From positions 1,426,001 through 1,490,000 of the forward strand of contig NC_014098.1 of assembly GCF_000092905.1 (NCBI RefSeq): a DNA stretch of 64,000 nt, in the 5' to 3' direction. This stretch comes from Kyrpidia tusciae DSM 2912. Its GTDB lineage: Bacteria; Bacillota; Bacilli; Kyrpidiales; Kyrpidiaceae. Of the stretch, positions 34,877 to 44,192 are shown piece by piece. Position 1 is the stretch's first letter. Each line of letters starts with the position of its first letter. The translations under genes were made by a program, and so were the position numbers. The notes beneath the pieces are model-generated. The model saw only the letters and a list, made by a program, of their open reading frames with translations. It ran no database searches and was not told where the DNA came from.

Positions 34877-37800
34877 ATGCACATTAAACGGTTGGAGATC
34901 TCGGGGTTTAAATCTTTCGCAGATCGGACGGAGATCGAACTGCCCCCGGGGATCACGGCGGTTGTCGGGCCCAACGGCAGCGGCAAAAGCAACATCGCCG
35001 AAGCACTGCGATGGGTTCTGGGGGAGCAGTCGGCCAGGAGCCTGCGCGGCGCCCGGATGGAGGATGTGATTTTTGCCGGGAGCGACGGGCGAAAACCGAT
35101 CAATTATTGTGAAGTGTCCTTGACCCTCGACAACGAGGATGGGCGATTACCCCTGGATTATCGGGAGATTACCGTGACCCGCCGCCTGTATCGGTCAGGG
35201 GAAAGTGAATATCGGCTGAACCGTCAAACCTGCCGGCTGAAAGATGTCATCGATCTGTTTTTGGATACTGGCCTTGGCAAAGAAGCCTATTCAATGATCG
35301 GTCAAGGCCGCATTGACGAGGTTCTCTCCAATCGTCCCGAGGATCGCCGGGGAATTTTTGAGGATGCCGCCGGCATTGTAAAATTTAAAGCCAGAAAGCG
35401 CGAGGCGCTGAAGAAGTTAGAAGACACCAAAGCCAATATGATGCGCGTGGAAGATGTCATCCACGAACTGACGGAACAGGCGACTCCCCTCGCCGCGGAG
35501 GCCGAACGGGAACAGCAGTATCGGGCCCTTCAGGAAGAAGCGGCCACCATCGCCGGGCGCTTGGCGGTGCACCGCATTGAACAAACCCACATGGAGTATC
35601 AACGGGCCCAGGATGAAGCGGTCAAAGCGGAACAAGCGGCCGCTCGGGAGGCGGCGGCCCTGGCGGACGCCGAGGCCCATCTGGAGCAGCGGCGGCTGGA
35701 GCTGGTGCGCCAGGACCGAGAACTGGAGGAGATCCAGAGCTCATGGGCCTCGTGGCAGGCAGAGAGGGAACGGGAAGAGGGGCAGCGCCGGCTTTTGGAA
35801 GAGCGTGCCACTCATCTTGATCAGACCTGGACCGAGGCGAAAAATCGCCTTCAAGACCTGATTTCCCGGAGGGAAACGGTTCAAGGGGAGCTTCAGAGAC
35901 TGGAGGTGGAGGTCCGGTCGGCGGAGGCAGAGCTGGAGGAAGGGCGGAGGAGACTGGAAGAAGCGGAAGGGGACGACGGGGATGCGGCCGGAGCGGGGCT
36001 GAAGATTCGCTTGGACGAGTACAAAGCTGAGCTGATCGAACGGCTCAACCAGGCGGCGGCGGCCCGGAATGAAGAACGGCATCGACGCGAGGCCCTGGAG
36101 ATGGCCGCCCGGCGCCGGGACCGCCTGATGGAGGAGTCGGCGGAGCGGGGCCGGGAGGCGCAAGATCTCAAAGTGAAACTCGAAGAGGTACAGCGGCAAA
36201 AGGAGGCCGTGGCAAACCGGGTGAAAAGCTTGGAGGAAGCCGAAGGGGATCGGGTCGCCCAGGAGAGACAACTGCGGGGGCGAATGGATCAGGCAGAAAA
36301 CGGATGGCGCCGGGATCGGGAGCAGCTGGCGGCCCTGGTATCCAGATGGGAGGTTATGAAAGACCTCGAAGAGTCATATGGAGGGTACGGACGGGGAGTC
36401 AAAACTGTGCTCACCGCCGCCAAGGCCGGAAAGCTTTCCGGCGTTCTCGGGGCGGTGGCCGAGGTGATCCGGGTGCCGGAGGGTCTGGACTCTGCCGTGG
36501 AAGCTGCCCTGGGGCCGGCATTGCAGTACGTGGTGGTTCTGGATGAGGAAGCGGGCCGCCGGGCGATCGAGTACCTGAAACGGGTGAAGGAAGGGCGGAT
36601 CACCTGTATTCCCCTAACGGTCATTCGACCTCGGACGATGACGGAGGCCGACCGGCAGACCTTATCCGGGGCGCCAGGCTGGGTCGGAGTGGCGGCCGAT
36701 CTCGTCCAAGCGGAACCCGCCTTTCAGTCGTTGGTATCGTATCTCCTGGGACAGGTCGCCGTGGCGAAGGATTTGCGAGGGGCGGTGGAAATGGCCCGCC
36801 GGGTCCGCCGCCGGTATAGGGTGGTGACGTTGGAAGGGGATGTGGTCCACCCGGGAGGCACGATGAGCGGGGGCGCGCCGATTAAGGGGAGCGGAAGTTT
36901 GCTTTCCCGGCGCCGCCAGGTGGAATTGATGGCCCAGCGGGTGGAGGAGCAGAGAAAGCGCGTCGAAAAGGGAGAGGAGACTCTGAGGAGTCTTCGGGAG
37001 CAAGAAGCTGTTCTCGGGCGGGCAGCCGCAGAATATGAACAAGCGTTGCACGAGGCGCGCACGGAGGGGAACCGACTCCAGGGAATTCAAGATGATCTCG
37101 GGGCCCGGTTAAAAAGCTTGATTGAGCGATTGGAGTGGGATCAATTCGAGATCGATCGCCTCAGCCAGGAAGTGGATGAGCAAAAGCGGGACATGGAGCA
37201 GGCCCGGGAGCGAGCGGTTCAAGCCGAGCGCCAAGCCGCCTTGGTTCAAGAGAAGATCAGCGCCCTCGAGGTCGAGCGCCGGGCGATGGAGGGCCAATTG
37301 GAGGAGCGCCGGGCAATCATCACCGAACTCAAAGTCCAGTTGGCCTCGTTGAGGGAAAGGCGGGCCTACGGTGTTCAGCAGCGTGAGGCCAAAGTTTCCG
37401 AACTTAGGGAGCTGGAGCGCCAGATTGCCGCTCTCGAAGTCGAGATCGGCGAACTTGAAAAACGCCGGGATGAAACCCGAGGCCGACTGATCACGATCTC
37501 GGAGCAACTGGAAGAAGGACAGTCTTTGGCGGCGGAGCGGCTTCGGGAGCTGCAAGAGGCTAAGGGAGCGAGGTTGCGGGGGGCGGAGGCGGTCCAGCAG
37601 GCGGAGGCCGCGGTGGCGGCCCGGCGGCAGGGCCTTCACCGCCTGGAACAAGATCTTCACACGTGGACGATTCGCCGGGAACGGCTCCAGGTCGAACTGC
37701 GGCATGCCCTGGACGATTTGGCGGAGAACTTCCACATGGGGTTCGAACGGGCAAAAGAACGGTTCGGAGACGTGGAGGATCCCGGCCCTCTCTCCCGGCG

Positions 37801-38455
37801 GTTGGAGGAGTTGCGCCGGTCGATGCAAAGTCTTGAACCGGTGCGGTCCGGAGCGGTGGAAGAGTATGGCCGATTGCGGGAACGGCTCGATTTTTTGAGC
37901 GCCCAACGAGATGATCTCCTTGCTGCCTCCGCCCGTCTCAACGACCTGATTCGTGCAATGGACGACGAGATGTCCAGCCGGTTTTTGGCCACCGTCAAGG
38001 AAGTCGGCGCGCAGTTTCAGGAGGTATTTGTCCGCCTCTTCGGGGGAGGACGGGCGCAACTGGAGTTGACCGATCCCGCAGATCCCCTGGGGACGGGGGT
38101 GGAAATCGCGGCGCAGCCGCCGGGGAAAAAGCTTCAAACCCTTTCCCTGCTCAGCGGAGGGGAGCGGGCACTGACGGCCATCGCCCTGTTGTTCGCGATT
38201 CTTCGGGTGAATCCGGTTCCCGTCTGCGTGTTGGACGAGGTGGACGCCGCGTTGGACGAAGCCAATGTCCACCGGTTTGCCAAATACCTTCGGGAATTCT
38301 CCCATGAGACACAGTTTGTGGTGATCACGCACCGCAAAGGTACGATGGAGCAGGCGGACGCCCTGTATGGGGTCGCCATGGAGGAGGCCGGGGTGTCAAA
38401 ATTAGTGGCGGTGCGCATGGTGGATCCGGAACCCGAAGAGCAGACGGCCTCTTGA
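34877..38455 (+). CDS. smc: Chromosome-condensation ATPase SMC
   Basis: 1192 residues (B. subtilis 1186). N-terminal half-ATPase MHIKRLEISGFKSFADR with Walker A GPNGSGKS (31-38), two long Glu/Arg/Gln-rich coiled coils (about 165-500 and 670-1020), a hinge around 520-660 (GVLGAVAEVI... HPGGTMSGG). C-terminal signature LSGGERALTAIALLFAI with VLDEVDAALDEAN (Walker B). Loops and segregates DNA with ScpAB. ATG 34877 matches the family start although its ribosome site is weak. Confidence 0.97.
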   Translation: MHIKRLEISGFKSFADRTEIELPPGITAVVGPNGSGKSNIAEALRWVLGEQSARSLRGARMEDVIFAGSDGRKPINYCEVSLTLDNEDGRLPLDYREITVTRRLYRSGESEYRLNRQTCRLKDVIDLFLDTGLGKEAYSMIGQGRIDEVLSNRPEDRRGIFEDAAGIVKFKARKREALKKLEDTKANMMRVEDVIHELTEQATPLAAEAEREQQYRALQEEAATIAGRLAVHRIEQTHMEYQRAQDEAVKAEQAAAREAAALADAEAHLEQRRLELVRQDRELEEIQSSWASWQAEREREEGQRRLLEERATHLDQTWTEAKNRLQDLISRRETVQGELQRLEVEVRSAEAELEEGRRRLEEAEGDDGDAAGAGLKIRLDEYKAELIERLNQAAAARNEERHRREALEMAARRRDRLMEESAERGREAQDLKVKLEEVQRQKEAVANRVKSLEEAEGDRVAQERQLRGRMDQAENGWRRDREQLAALVSRWEVMKDLEESYGGYGRGVKTVLTAAKAGKLSGVLGAVAEVIRVPEGLDSAVEAALGPALQYVVVLDEEAGRRAIEYLKRVKEGRITCIPLTVIRPRTMTEADRQTLSGAPGWVGVAADLVQAEPAFQSLVSYLLGQVAVAKDLRGAVEMARRVRRRYRVVTLEGDVVHPGGTMSGGAPIKGSGSLLSRRRQVELMAQRVEEQRKRVEKGEETLRSLREQEAVLGRAAAEYEQALHEARTEGNRLQGIQDDLGARLKSLIERLEWDQFEIDRLSQEVDEQKRDMEQARERAVQAERQAALVQEKISALEVERRAMEGQLEERRAIITELKVQLASLRERRAYGVQQREAKVSELRELERQIAALEVEIGELEKRRDETRGRLITISEQLEEGQSLAAERLRELQEAKGARLRGAEAVQQAEAAVAARRQGLHRLEQDLHTWTIRRERLQVELRHALDDLAENFHMGFERAKERFGDVEDPGPLSRRLEELRRSMQSLEPVRSGAVEEYGRLRERLDFLSAQRDDLLAASARLNDLIRAMDDEMSSRFLATVKEVGAQFQEVFVRLFGGGRAQLELTDPADPLGTGVEIAAQPPGKKLQTLSLLSGGERALTAIALLFAILRVNPVPVCVLDEVDAALDEANVHRFAKYLREFSHETQFVVITHRKGTMEQADALYGVAMEEAGVSKLVAVRMVDPEPEEQTAS

Positions 38456-38528
38456 CGGATGTTTGTCCGTGGCGACGCCCCCTCGCCGTGCGGGCCGGCG
38501 GGAATAAGTTGAGAAAGGAGGAGACAGC

Positions 38529-39470
38529 TTGGGTTTGTTCGATCGTTTTCGCCAAGGACTTCAAAAAACCAGGGAGGCTGTTTTCGGCCGGATGAGTTCC
38601 CTGGTGACCGGGCGGCGGCGGTTGGATGATGCGCTGTTTGACGAACTGGAGGAGTTGCTGATTCTTGCCGATGTCGGGGTGGATCAAGCGGTGGAGTGGG
38701 TGGAGGATCTCCGCAAACAGGCCCGGGAACGCGGCGTCCGGGAAGCGGGGGAACTGCGCCCCCTGTTGCGGGAACTTCTTCTCGACGTTCTGGGTCGGGA
38801 TTCTGCGCCTTTACAGATTCATCCCGGATCCCTGTCCGTCGTGCTGGTTGTCGGGGTGAACGGCGCCGGGAAAACCACCACCCTTGGCAAACTGGCTCAT
38901 CGGCTCACGGGCGAAGGCCGCAAGGTACTCCTGGCTGCCGGAGACACCTTCCGGGCGGGGGCCATTGAGCAACTGCATGTATGGGGATCCCGGGCCCAGG
39001 TGGATGTGATTCGCCAACAGCAGGGCAGCGACCCTGCGGCGGTGGTGTTTGACGCCATCCAGGCCGGGCGGTCCCGAGGGGTGGATGTGGTGTTGTGCGA
39101 CACGGCGGGGCGTTTGCACAACAAAACGAATTTGATGGCCGAACTGGAGAAAATCCGCCGGGTGGCGGCCCGGGAGGTCGATGGAGCTCCACACGAGGTG
39201 CTTTTGGTCATCGATGCCACCACGGGGCAGAACGCCCTCACCCAGGCCGAACTGTTCTCTCGATCCGCCGGAGTGACGGGAGTGGTTTTGACAAAATTAG
39301 ACGGGACGGCGAAAGGCGGAATGGCGTTAACGATTCGCCGGCGTCTCGGCATCCCCGTGAAATTCGTCGGGGTGGGGGAGGGAATCGAAGATCTGGAGCC
39401 CTTCGATCCGGAAATCTTTGTGGACGCCCTTCTCGGAACAGATGGGGCTGAGGGCCGGGAGAACTCTTGA
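38529..39470 (+). CDS. ftsY: Signal recognition particle receptor FtsY
   Basis: 313 residues, NG-domain only: helical N domain, G1 GVNGAGKTTTLGKLA from about residue 110, AGDTFRAGAIEQL, DTAGRLHNKTNLM and TKLDGTAKGG. No acidic A domain, as in Gram-positives. Docks ribosome-SRP complexes at the membrane. TTG 38529 after AAAGGAGGAG. Confidence 0.97.
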   Translation: MGLFDRFRQGLQKTREAVFGRMSSLVTGRRRLDDALFDELEELLILADVGVDQAVEWVEDLRKQARERGVREAGELRPLLRELLLDVLGRDSAPLQIHPGSLSVVLVVGVNGAGKTTTLGKLAHRLTGEGRKVLLAAGDTFRAGAIEQLHVWGSRAQVDVIRQQQGSDPAAVVFDAIQAGRSRGVDVVLCDTAGRLHNKTNLMAELEKIRRVAAREVDGAPHEVLLVIDATTGQNALTQAELFSRSAGVTGVVLTKLDGTAKGGMALTIRRRLGIPVKFVGVGEGIEDLEPFDPEIFVDALLGTDGAEGRENS

Positions 39471-39495
39471 CAACGGTCCTGCGATCCGGTAACAT
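39467..39495 (+). promoter_or_regulatory. Sigma-A promoter for ylxM-ffh
   Basis: TTGACA (39467-39472), 17 nt, TAACAT (39490-39495). The -35 contains the TGA stop of ftsY, the same arrangement as at 27366. Confidence 0.8.
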
Positions 39496-39536
39496 TCCGG
39501 TGTAAAGCCGATTGGCTTGACAAGGCGGTGGCGCCG

Positions 39537-39908
39537 GTGCTGGAGAAAACCACGCGGGTGAATCTGCTGTACGATCATTATGGCGCACTCCTGACGGAGA
39601 AACAGCGACGCTTTGTCGAGTTGCATTATTTGGAAGACCTCTCCCTGGGTGAGATTGCCATTCAGTTCGGGGTCAGCCGTCAGGCAGTTCATGATCACCT
39701 GAAGCGGGCGGTGGACCAGTTGGAACAGTACGAGGCCGCACTGGGCCTTGTGAGTCGCCACATGCGCCGGCGGGCGATCCAAAGGCAGCTTGCCGAGGTG
39801 ATCGCCGGGCTTCCGGTGGGCCACGATCAACAGCGGCGCCTGCTTGAGTTGGTCGGGGAACTTTGTGAGGACGGCAACGGGACAGGAGGGGGGGATGGGG
39901 ATGTTTGA
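39537..39908 (+). CDS. ylxM: YlxM family SRP-associated HTH protein
   Basis: 123 residues. LEKTTRVNLLYDHYGALLTEKQ and SLGEIAIQFGVSRQAVHDHLKRAV form a sigma-70-region-4-like HTH. YlxM is always beside ffh and binds SRP components in streptococci. GTG 39537 matches the B. subtilis start (MSLEKTTR); the GTG at 39528 is inside the ribosome site AAGGCGG. Overlaps ffh by 14 nt. Confidence 0.93.
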   Translation: MLEKTTRVNLLYDHYGALLTEKQRRFVELHYLEDLSLGEIAIQFGVSRQAVHDHLKRAVDQLEQYEAALGLVSRHMRRRAIQRQLAEVIAGLPVGHDQQRRLLELVGELCEDGNGTGGGDGDV

Positions 39909-41232
39909 AGGGTTGGCGGGTCGCCTCCAAGAGGCCTTTGCCCGTTTGAAGTCAAAAGGGAAACTCAGCGAGGCGGACGTGGACGAGGCGATGAAAGAAG
40001 TACGCCGGGCCCTGCTGGCTGCCGACGTGAATTTTACCGTGGTCCGGGATTTTGTCGCCAGGGTCCGGGAGCGCGCGGTGGGGCAGGAGGTCATGAAAAG
40101 CCTCACTCCAGCCCAACAGGTGATCAAGATTGTCCACGATGAGTTGACGGCTCTTTTGGGTGGCAAGCCATCCACCCTCAACCTGTCCGGCCGTCCGGCG
40201 GTGGTGATGTTGGTGGGTCTGCAGGGGGCCGGGAAAACGACAACGGCCGGGAAACTGGCTCAGTGGGTGCGCAAGCAGGGCCGTCGGCCCCTGCTGGTTG
40301 CTGCGGATGTTTATCGACCGGCCGCGGTTCGCCAACTGCAAACCCTGGGTGAAGCGCTTAAAGTCCCGGTGTTCTCTGTGGACGGGGATGCCGACCCTGT
40401 GGAGATTTCCAAATCTTCCCTGGAACGGGCTTCTCAAGAAGGATGCGACGTGGTTTTGGTGGACACCGCCGGTCGACTGCACGTGGATGACGCGTTGATG
40501 GAAGAATTGGAGAGGATGAAAGCCGCCGTTGTGCCCGGCGAGATCCTTCTCGTGGTCGACGCGATGACCGGCCAGTCGGCGGTGGAGGTGGCGGAAGCTT
40601 TCCACGGGCGGCTGGGCTTGACCGGAGCGATTTTTACAAAGCTGGACGGCGATACCAAGGGAGGAGCGGCCCTGTCCATCCTGTCGGTGGCTGGCTGTCC
40701 GATTAAATTTGCCGGGGTTGGGGAAAAGCTCGACGCCCTGGAACCCTTTTACCCGGACCGGATGGCCTCCCGGATCTTGGGCATGGGCGACGTCCTGACC
40801 TTGATCGAAAAAGCCCAGCAGACGGTGGATGCGGAGAAGGCGAAGCAGTTGGAGCGGCAGCTGCGGGCCGGGGAGTTCAGCCTCGAAGATTTTCTCGATC
40901 AACTCCGCCAGGTCCGCAAACTCGGTCCTCTGGATCAGTTGCTCGGTATGCTGCCGGGCATGAACAAGATCAAGGGCTTGGGCAATCTCCAGGTGGACGA
41001 GAGGCAGCTGGGCCGGGTGGAAGCCATCATTCTGTCCATGACTCCCGAAGAGCGGCGTCGGCCGGAGTTGATCGACGCCAGCCGGCGGCGGAGGATCGCT
41101 TCGGGAAGCGGGACCCGGGTGGAAGATGTCGGCCGCCTCCTGAAACAGTTCAAAGAGATGCGGAAGATGATGAAGCAGTTTTCCGGCATGGGGAAGAAAA
41201 TGGCTCGACGCAAAGGATTTCGGCCCTTTTAG
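39895..41232 (+). CDS. ffh: Signal recognition particle protein Ffh
   Basis: 445 residues: N domain (MFEGLAGRLQEAFARL), G domain GLQGAGKTTTAGKL (from 108), DVYRPAAVRQL, DTAGRLHVDDALM, TKLDGDTKGGAAL, and a methionine-rich M domain binding SRP RNA and signal peptides. AGGAGG at 39884-39889 serves ATG 39895; ATG 39901 is an equally likely start giving MFEGLAG. Confidence 0.97.
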   Translation: MGMFEGLAGRLQEAFARLKSKGKLSEADVDEAMKEVRRALLAADVNFTVVRDFVARVRERAVGQEVMKSLTPAQQVIKIVHDELTALLGGKPSTLNLSGRPAVVMLVGLQGAGKTTTAGKLAQWVRKQGRRPLLVAADVYRPAAVRQLQTLGEALKVPVFSVDGDADPVEISKSSLERASQEGCDVVLVDTAGRLHVDDALMEELERMKAAVVPGEILLVVDAMTGQSAVEVAEAFHGRLGLTGAIFTKLDGDTKGGAALSILSVAGCPIKFAGVGEKLDALEPFYPDRMASRILGMGDVLTLIEKAQQTVDAEKAKQLERQLRAGEFSLEDFLDQLRQVRKLGPLDQLLGMLPGMNKIKGLGNLQVDERQLGRVEAIILSMTPEERRRPELIDASRRRRIASGSGTRVEDVGRLLKQFKEMRKMMKQFSGMGKKMARRKGFRPF

Positions 41233-41319
41233 GCCGGAGTCCCGCTGGTTGGGTGCGCCGGCCATCCGGGTCGGAGCCGGCAATCCGAATATCTAAAGTC
41301 AAAGGGGGACAAAGGTTCG

Positions 41320-41598
41320 GTGGTGAAGATTCGTTTGAAGCGGATGGGTGCGAAGAAACGTCCATTTTATCGCGTGGTGGTGGCAGATTCCCGGTCGCCC
41401 CGGGACGGACGGTTCATTGAAGAAATTGGAACCTATGATCCATTAGCTGAACCGGCTGCTATCCAGATCAATACCGAGCGGGCGTTGCATTGGCTAGAGA
41501 CCGGGGCTCAGCCTTCGGATACCGCAAGGAGTTTGCTTCGCAAAGCGGGAGTGATGAGAGAGTTTCACGAGCGACGAGCCGGGCGAAACAGCCAGTAA
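41320..41598 (+). CDS. rpsP: Small ribosomal subunit protein bS16
   Basis: 92 residues: [20 protein letters not shown] then [19 protein letters not shown], the entire S16 fold. GTG 41320 (or GTG 41323). The next gene is rimM; the KH-domain gene khpA, which normally follows rpsP in Firmicutes, is not present. Confidence 0.97.
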   Translation: MVKIRLKRMGAKKRPFYRVVVADSRSPRDGRFIEEIGTYDPLAEPAAIQINTERALHWLETGAQPSDTARSLLRKAGVMREFHERRAGRNSQ

Positions 41599-41658
41599 TT
41601 CCCTTTGTTGCACGGCAGTTCCGGGTACCGGGGGGATATCTTCCGAAGGGGGATCGCG

Positions 41659-42186
41659 ATGGCGCCGGAAGAGCCCATGTACACGGTCGGCGTGGTGGTG
41701 GGGACGCACGGTTTGCGAGGAGAAGTTCGCATCTTCCCGCGCACCGATTTTCCTGAAGTCCGGTTCCGGCAGGGGTCGGTCTTGTGGCTGGACGGGGGGA
41801 CGGGTCCCGCCATGGAACTCCGGGTGGAGAAGGCTCGCAAACACAAGAACGTGTTTATCGTCCAGTTTGCCGGATTTCATTCCATCCAGGCGGTGGAGCC
41901 GTGGAAGGGCCGGGAGTTGAAGGTGCCGGAATCGGCACTGATGCCTCTTCCGGAAGGCCGGTACTACATTCATCAGTTGGTGGGCTGTCGGGTGGTGGAC
42001 GAGCACGGCCGGTGGTTGGGTGAGTTGTCGGAGGTCCTTCAACCCGGAGCGAACGATGTGTATGTGGTGCGGCGGCCGGGGGCGAAAGATCTCCTGGTTC
42101 CCGCCATCCCGTCGGTGGTGAAGCGGGTTTCCGTGGAGGACAGGCTCATGGTGGTTTCCCTCCCCGAAGGGTTGGAGGAATTGTGA
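41659..42186 (+). CDS. rimM: 16S rRNA processing protein RimM
   Basis: 175 residues: [18 protein letters not shown] and an N-terminal beta barrel, then a PRC-barrel domain ([16 protein letters not shown], ..[21 protein letters not shown]). Binds S19 during 30S head assembly. ATG 41659 is 7 nt after AAGGGGG. Overlaps trmD by 4 nt. Confidence 0.96.
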   Translation: MAPEEPMYTVGVVVGTHGLRGEVRIFPRTDFPEVRFRQGSVLWLDGGTGPAMELRVEKARKHKNVFIVQFAGFHSIQAVEPWKGRELKVPESALMPLPEGRYYIHQLVGCRVVDEHGRWLGELSEVLQPGANDVYVVRRPGAKDLLVPAIPSVVKRVSVEDRLMVVSLPEGLEEL

Positions 42187-42986
42187 TCATCGATGTGCTG
42201 ACCCTGTTTCCGGAGATGTTCGAAGGGATCCTTCGCACAAGTATCCTCGGCCGCGCCCTCCAAGCGGGACGGCTCTCAGTGCGCTTGGTGAACTTTAGAG
42301 ATTTTTCCACGAACAAGCATCGCACGGTGGACGATTACCCCTATGGTGGGGGTACGGGGATGGTGTTGGCGCCCGATCCCATCGTCCGGGCCGTGGAGGA
42401 CGTCGTGGCAAAGACACCCGGGGCCCGCCGGCGCGTGGTGCTGCTCAGTCCCCAGGGCAGGCGGCTGACCCAGGACATCGTTGAAGAGTTGGCGGGGTTG
42501 GATCATCTCGTGTTGATCTGTGGCCATTATGAGGGATTCGATGAACGGGTCCGAACCCTGGTGGGGAATGATGAGATTTCCCTCGGTGATTACATCTTGA
42601 CCGGGGGCGAGATCCCCGCCATGGCCATCATTGACGCCGTGGCCAGGTTGCTCCCGGGTGTGCTCGGGAACGAGGAATCGGCCCGACGTGAGAGTTTCTC
42701 TGACGGGTGGCTGGAGTATCCCCAATACACCCGCCCTCCGGTCTATCGGGGTCTGTCGGTGCCCGAAGTGCTTCTCTCCGGTCATCACGGGGAGATCGCC
42801 CGGTGGAGGCGCCGGGAGGCGATCCGGAGGACTCTCTTGAGGCGGCCGGATCTGGTGAACTGGTCGGCCCTCACCCCCGAAGAGCGCAAAGAGGTGGAGG
42901 CCATCGCCCGGGAGGAAAACGTGCCTCTGCCGCATCACATCCCGGAAGGCGGTGCGTCGTCGGCCGACCCCGAGGGGGAAATTTGA
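42183..42986 (+). CDS. trmD: tRNA (guanine37-N1)-methyltransferase TrmD
   Basis: 267 residues. Trefoil-knot SPOUT enzyme: [39 protein letters not shown] and [11 protein letters not shown] (SAM-binding knot), and a C-terminal tRNA-binding domain. GTG 42183 overlaps the rimM stop (GTGA). Confidence 0.97.
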   Translation: MIIDVLTLFPEMFEGILRTSILGRALQAGRLSVRLVNFRDFSTNKHRTVDDYPYGGGTGMVLAPDPIVRAVEDVVAKTPGARRRVVLLSPQGRRLTQDIVEELAGLDHLVLICGHYEGFDERVRTLVGNDEISLGDYILTGGEIPAMAIIDAVARLLPGVLGNEESARRESFSDGWLEYPQYTRPPVYRGLSVPEVLLSGHHGEIARWRRREAIRRTLLRRPDLVNWSALTPEERKEVEAIAREENVPLPHHIPEGGASSADPEGEI

Positions 42987-43011
42987 TTGGACCATTTTGC
43001 CGACAGTAAGA

Positions 43012-43092
43012 TATAATGAGCGTTGGCGATCAAGGCGGTCCTCTGCGGCTCGGAGGGGCCGGTATGAACGCCTGGTGGAAGGAGGTTGGCCG
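43012..43092 (+). promoter_or_regulatory. -10 box and structured leader of rplS (possible L19 leader)
   Basis: TATAAT at 43012-43017 lies 25 nt after the trmD stop with only a weak -35 (TTGGAC, 42987-42992). The 75-nt leader contains a hairpin (43037-43043 with 43053-43060) enclosed by GGCG/CGCC. Firmicutes often carry an autoregulatory L19 leader here; the match to that RNA family is inferred from position and structure only. Confidence 0.4.
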
Positions 43093-43437
43093 ATGCATCC
43101 GGTCATTCGTCAATTGGCGGAGGAAGGCATGAGAAAAGATATTCCCGCCTTTCGTCCCGGAGATACCCTTCGGGTTCATGTCAAGGTGCGGGAAGGAAAC
43201 CGCGAACGGATTCAGGTTTTTGAAGGCGTGGTGATTAAGCGCCGGGGCGGTGGGATCAGCGAGACGTTCACGGTCCGCAAGGTGTCTTACGGCGTTGGGG
43301 TCGAGCGGACGTTTCCGCTGCACTCTCCGGTGATCGATAAGATCGAGCTGGTCCGTCGAGGCCGGGTCCGCCGCGCAAAACTGTACTACTTGCGCGAGCT
43401 GACAGGGAAAGCCGCGCGTATCAAGGAAATTCGCTGA
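43093..43437 (+). CDS. rplS: Large ribosomal subunit protein bL19
   Basis: 114 residues: [40 protein letters not shown] and a C-terminal [16 protein letters not shown]. At the 30S-50S interface. ATG 43093 after GGAGG. Confidence 0.98.
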   Translation: MHPVIRQLAEEGMRKDIPAFRPGDTLRVHVKVREGNRERIQVFEGVVIKRRGGGISETFTVRKVSYGVGVERTFPLHSPVIDKIELVRRGRVRRAKLYYLRELTGKAARIKEIR

Positions 43438-43441
43438 ACTG

Positions 43442-43477
43442 GGAGAGGGACTTGTTGTCGAAAACAGGTCCCTCTCC
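43442..43477. repeat. 15-bp hairpin between rplS and lepB without U tract
   Basis: 43442-43456 pairs with 43463-43477 (one G-T pair) over loop GTCGAA; the following bases are GGCATCATG, so it is not a standard terminator. It may stabilise the rplS 3' end or separate it from lepB. Confidence 0.7.
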
Positions 43478-43528
43478 GGCATCATGCCCACGGGTGGTGG
43501 AGGAGACCGATCGAGGAGGGGCTACTCA

Positions 43529-44113
43529 TTGTCGATGGAGCGAGAGCAGCGGCCCGCCGGGAAGGCACCCGAGGGAAAGACGCGCGGCACCTCATCCTGG
43601 CGGGAATTGTGGGAGTGGGCGGTCGCGATCGCCGTTGCCCTCCTGCTGGCGTACTTGATTCGGCTGTTTGTCTTTGAAATTTTCGTCGTTGACGGCGAGT
43701 CCATGGAACCGACTCTACATAACGAGGAACGGCTCATTGTGGACAAGCTCATATACGATTTTCACCCACCCCAATACGGAGATGTGGTGATTTTCCGGTA
43801 TCCCGGGGATCCAAGTCAAGATTTCGTGAAACGGGTCATTGGCCTTCCCGGAGATCGCATTGAAATCCGGGATGGGGTTGTTTATCGCAACGGCCAGCCT
43901 TTATCGGAACCGTATATTGCGGCTCCGCCCCGGGCCCCCTACGGGCCGGTGGTGGTGCCCCCGGGTCACCTTTTTGTGATGGGGGATAATCGGAATCACA
44001 GCAAGGACAGCCGGGATCCAACGGTGGGCATGGTTCCGGATGCCAACGTGATCGGCCGGGCCGATGTGATCTTTTGGCCCTTTTCTCAGTTTCGGATTCA
44101 GCCCTTCCGATGA
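43529..44113 (+). CDS. lepB: Type I signal peptidase
   Basis: 194 residues: one N-terminal membrane helix (about 28-48), catalytic Ser58 in DGESMEPTL, Lys101 in DFVKRVIGLPGD, and GDNRNHSKDSR box E. Cleaves signal peptides on the outer face. TTG 43529, about 9 nt after AGGAGG, is preferred over ATG 43535 and over the ATG at 43484, which overlaps the upstream hairpin's end. Confidence 0.95.
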   Translation: MSMEREQRPAGKAPEGKTRGTSSWRELWEWAVAIAVALLLAYLIRLFVFEIFVVDGESMEPTLHNEERLIVDKLIYDFHPPQYGDVVIFRYPGDPSQDFVKRVIGLPGDRIEIRDGVVYRNGQPLSEPYIAAPPRAPYGPVVVPPGHLFVMGDNRNHSKDSRDPTVGMVPDANVIGRADVIFWPFSQFRIQPFR

Positions 44114-44192
44114 TCCGAAGGTTAAGTTTGATTCGGGCAGTTCCTGACGATTACCGAGGTGTCATGCGGTTTGGACGGCAGGGGGGAGATGG

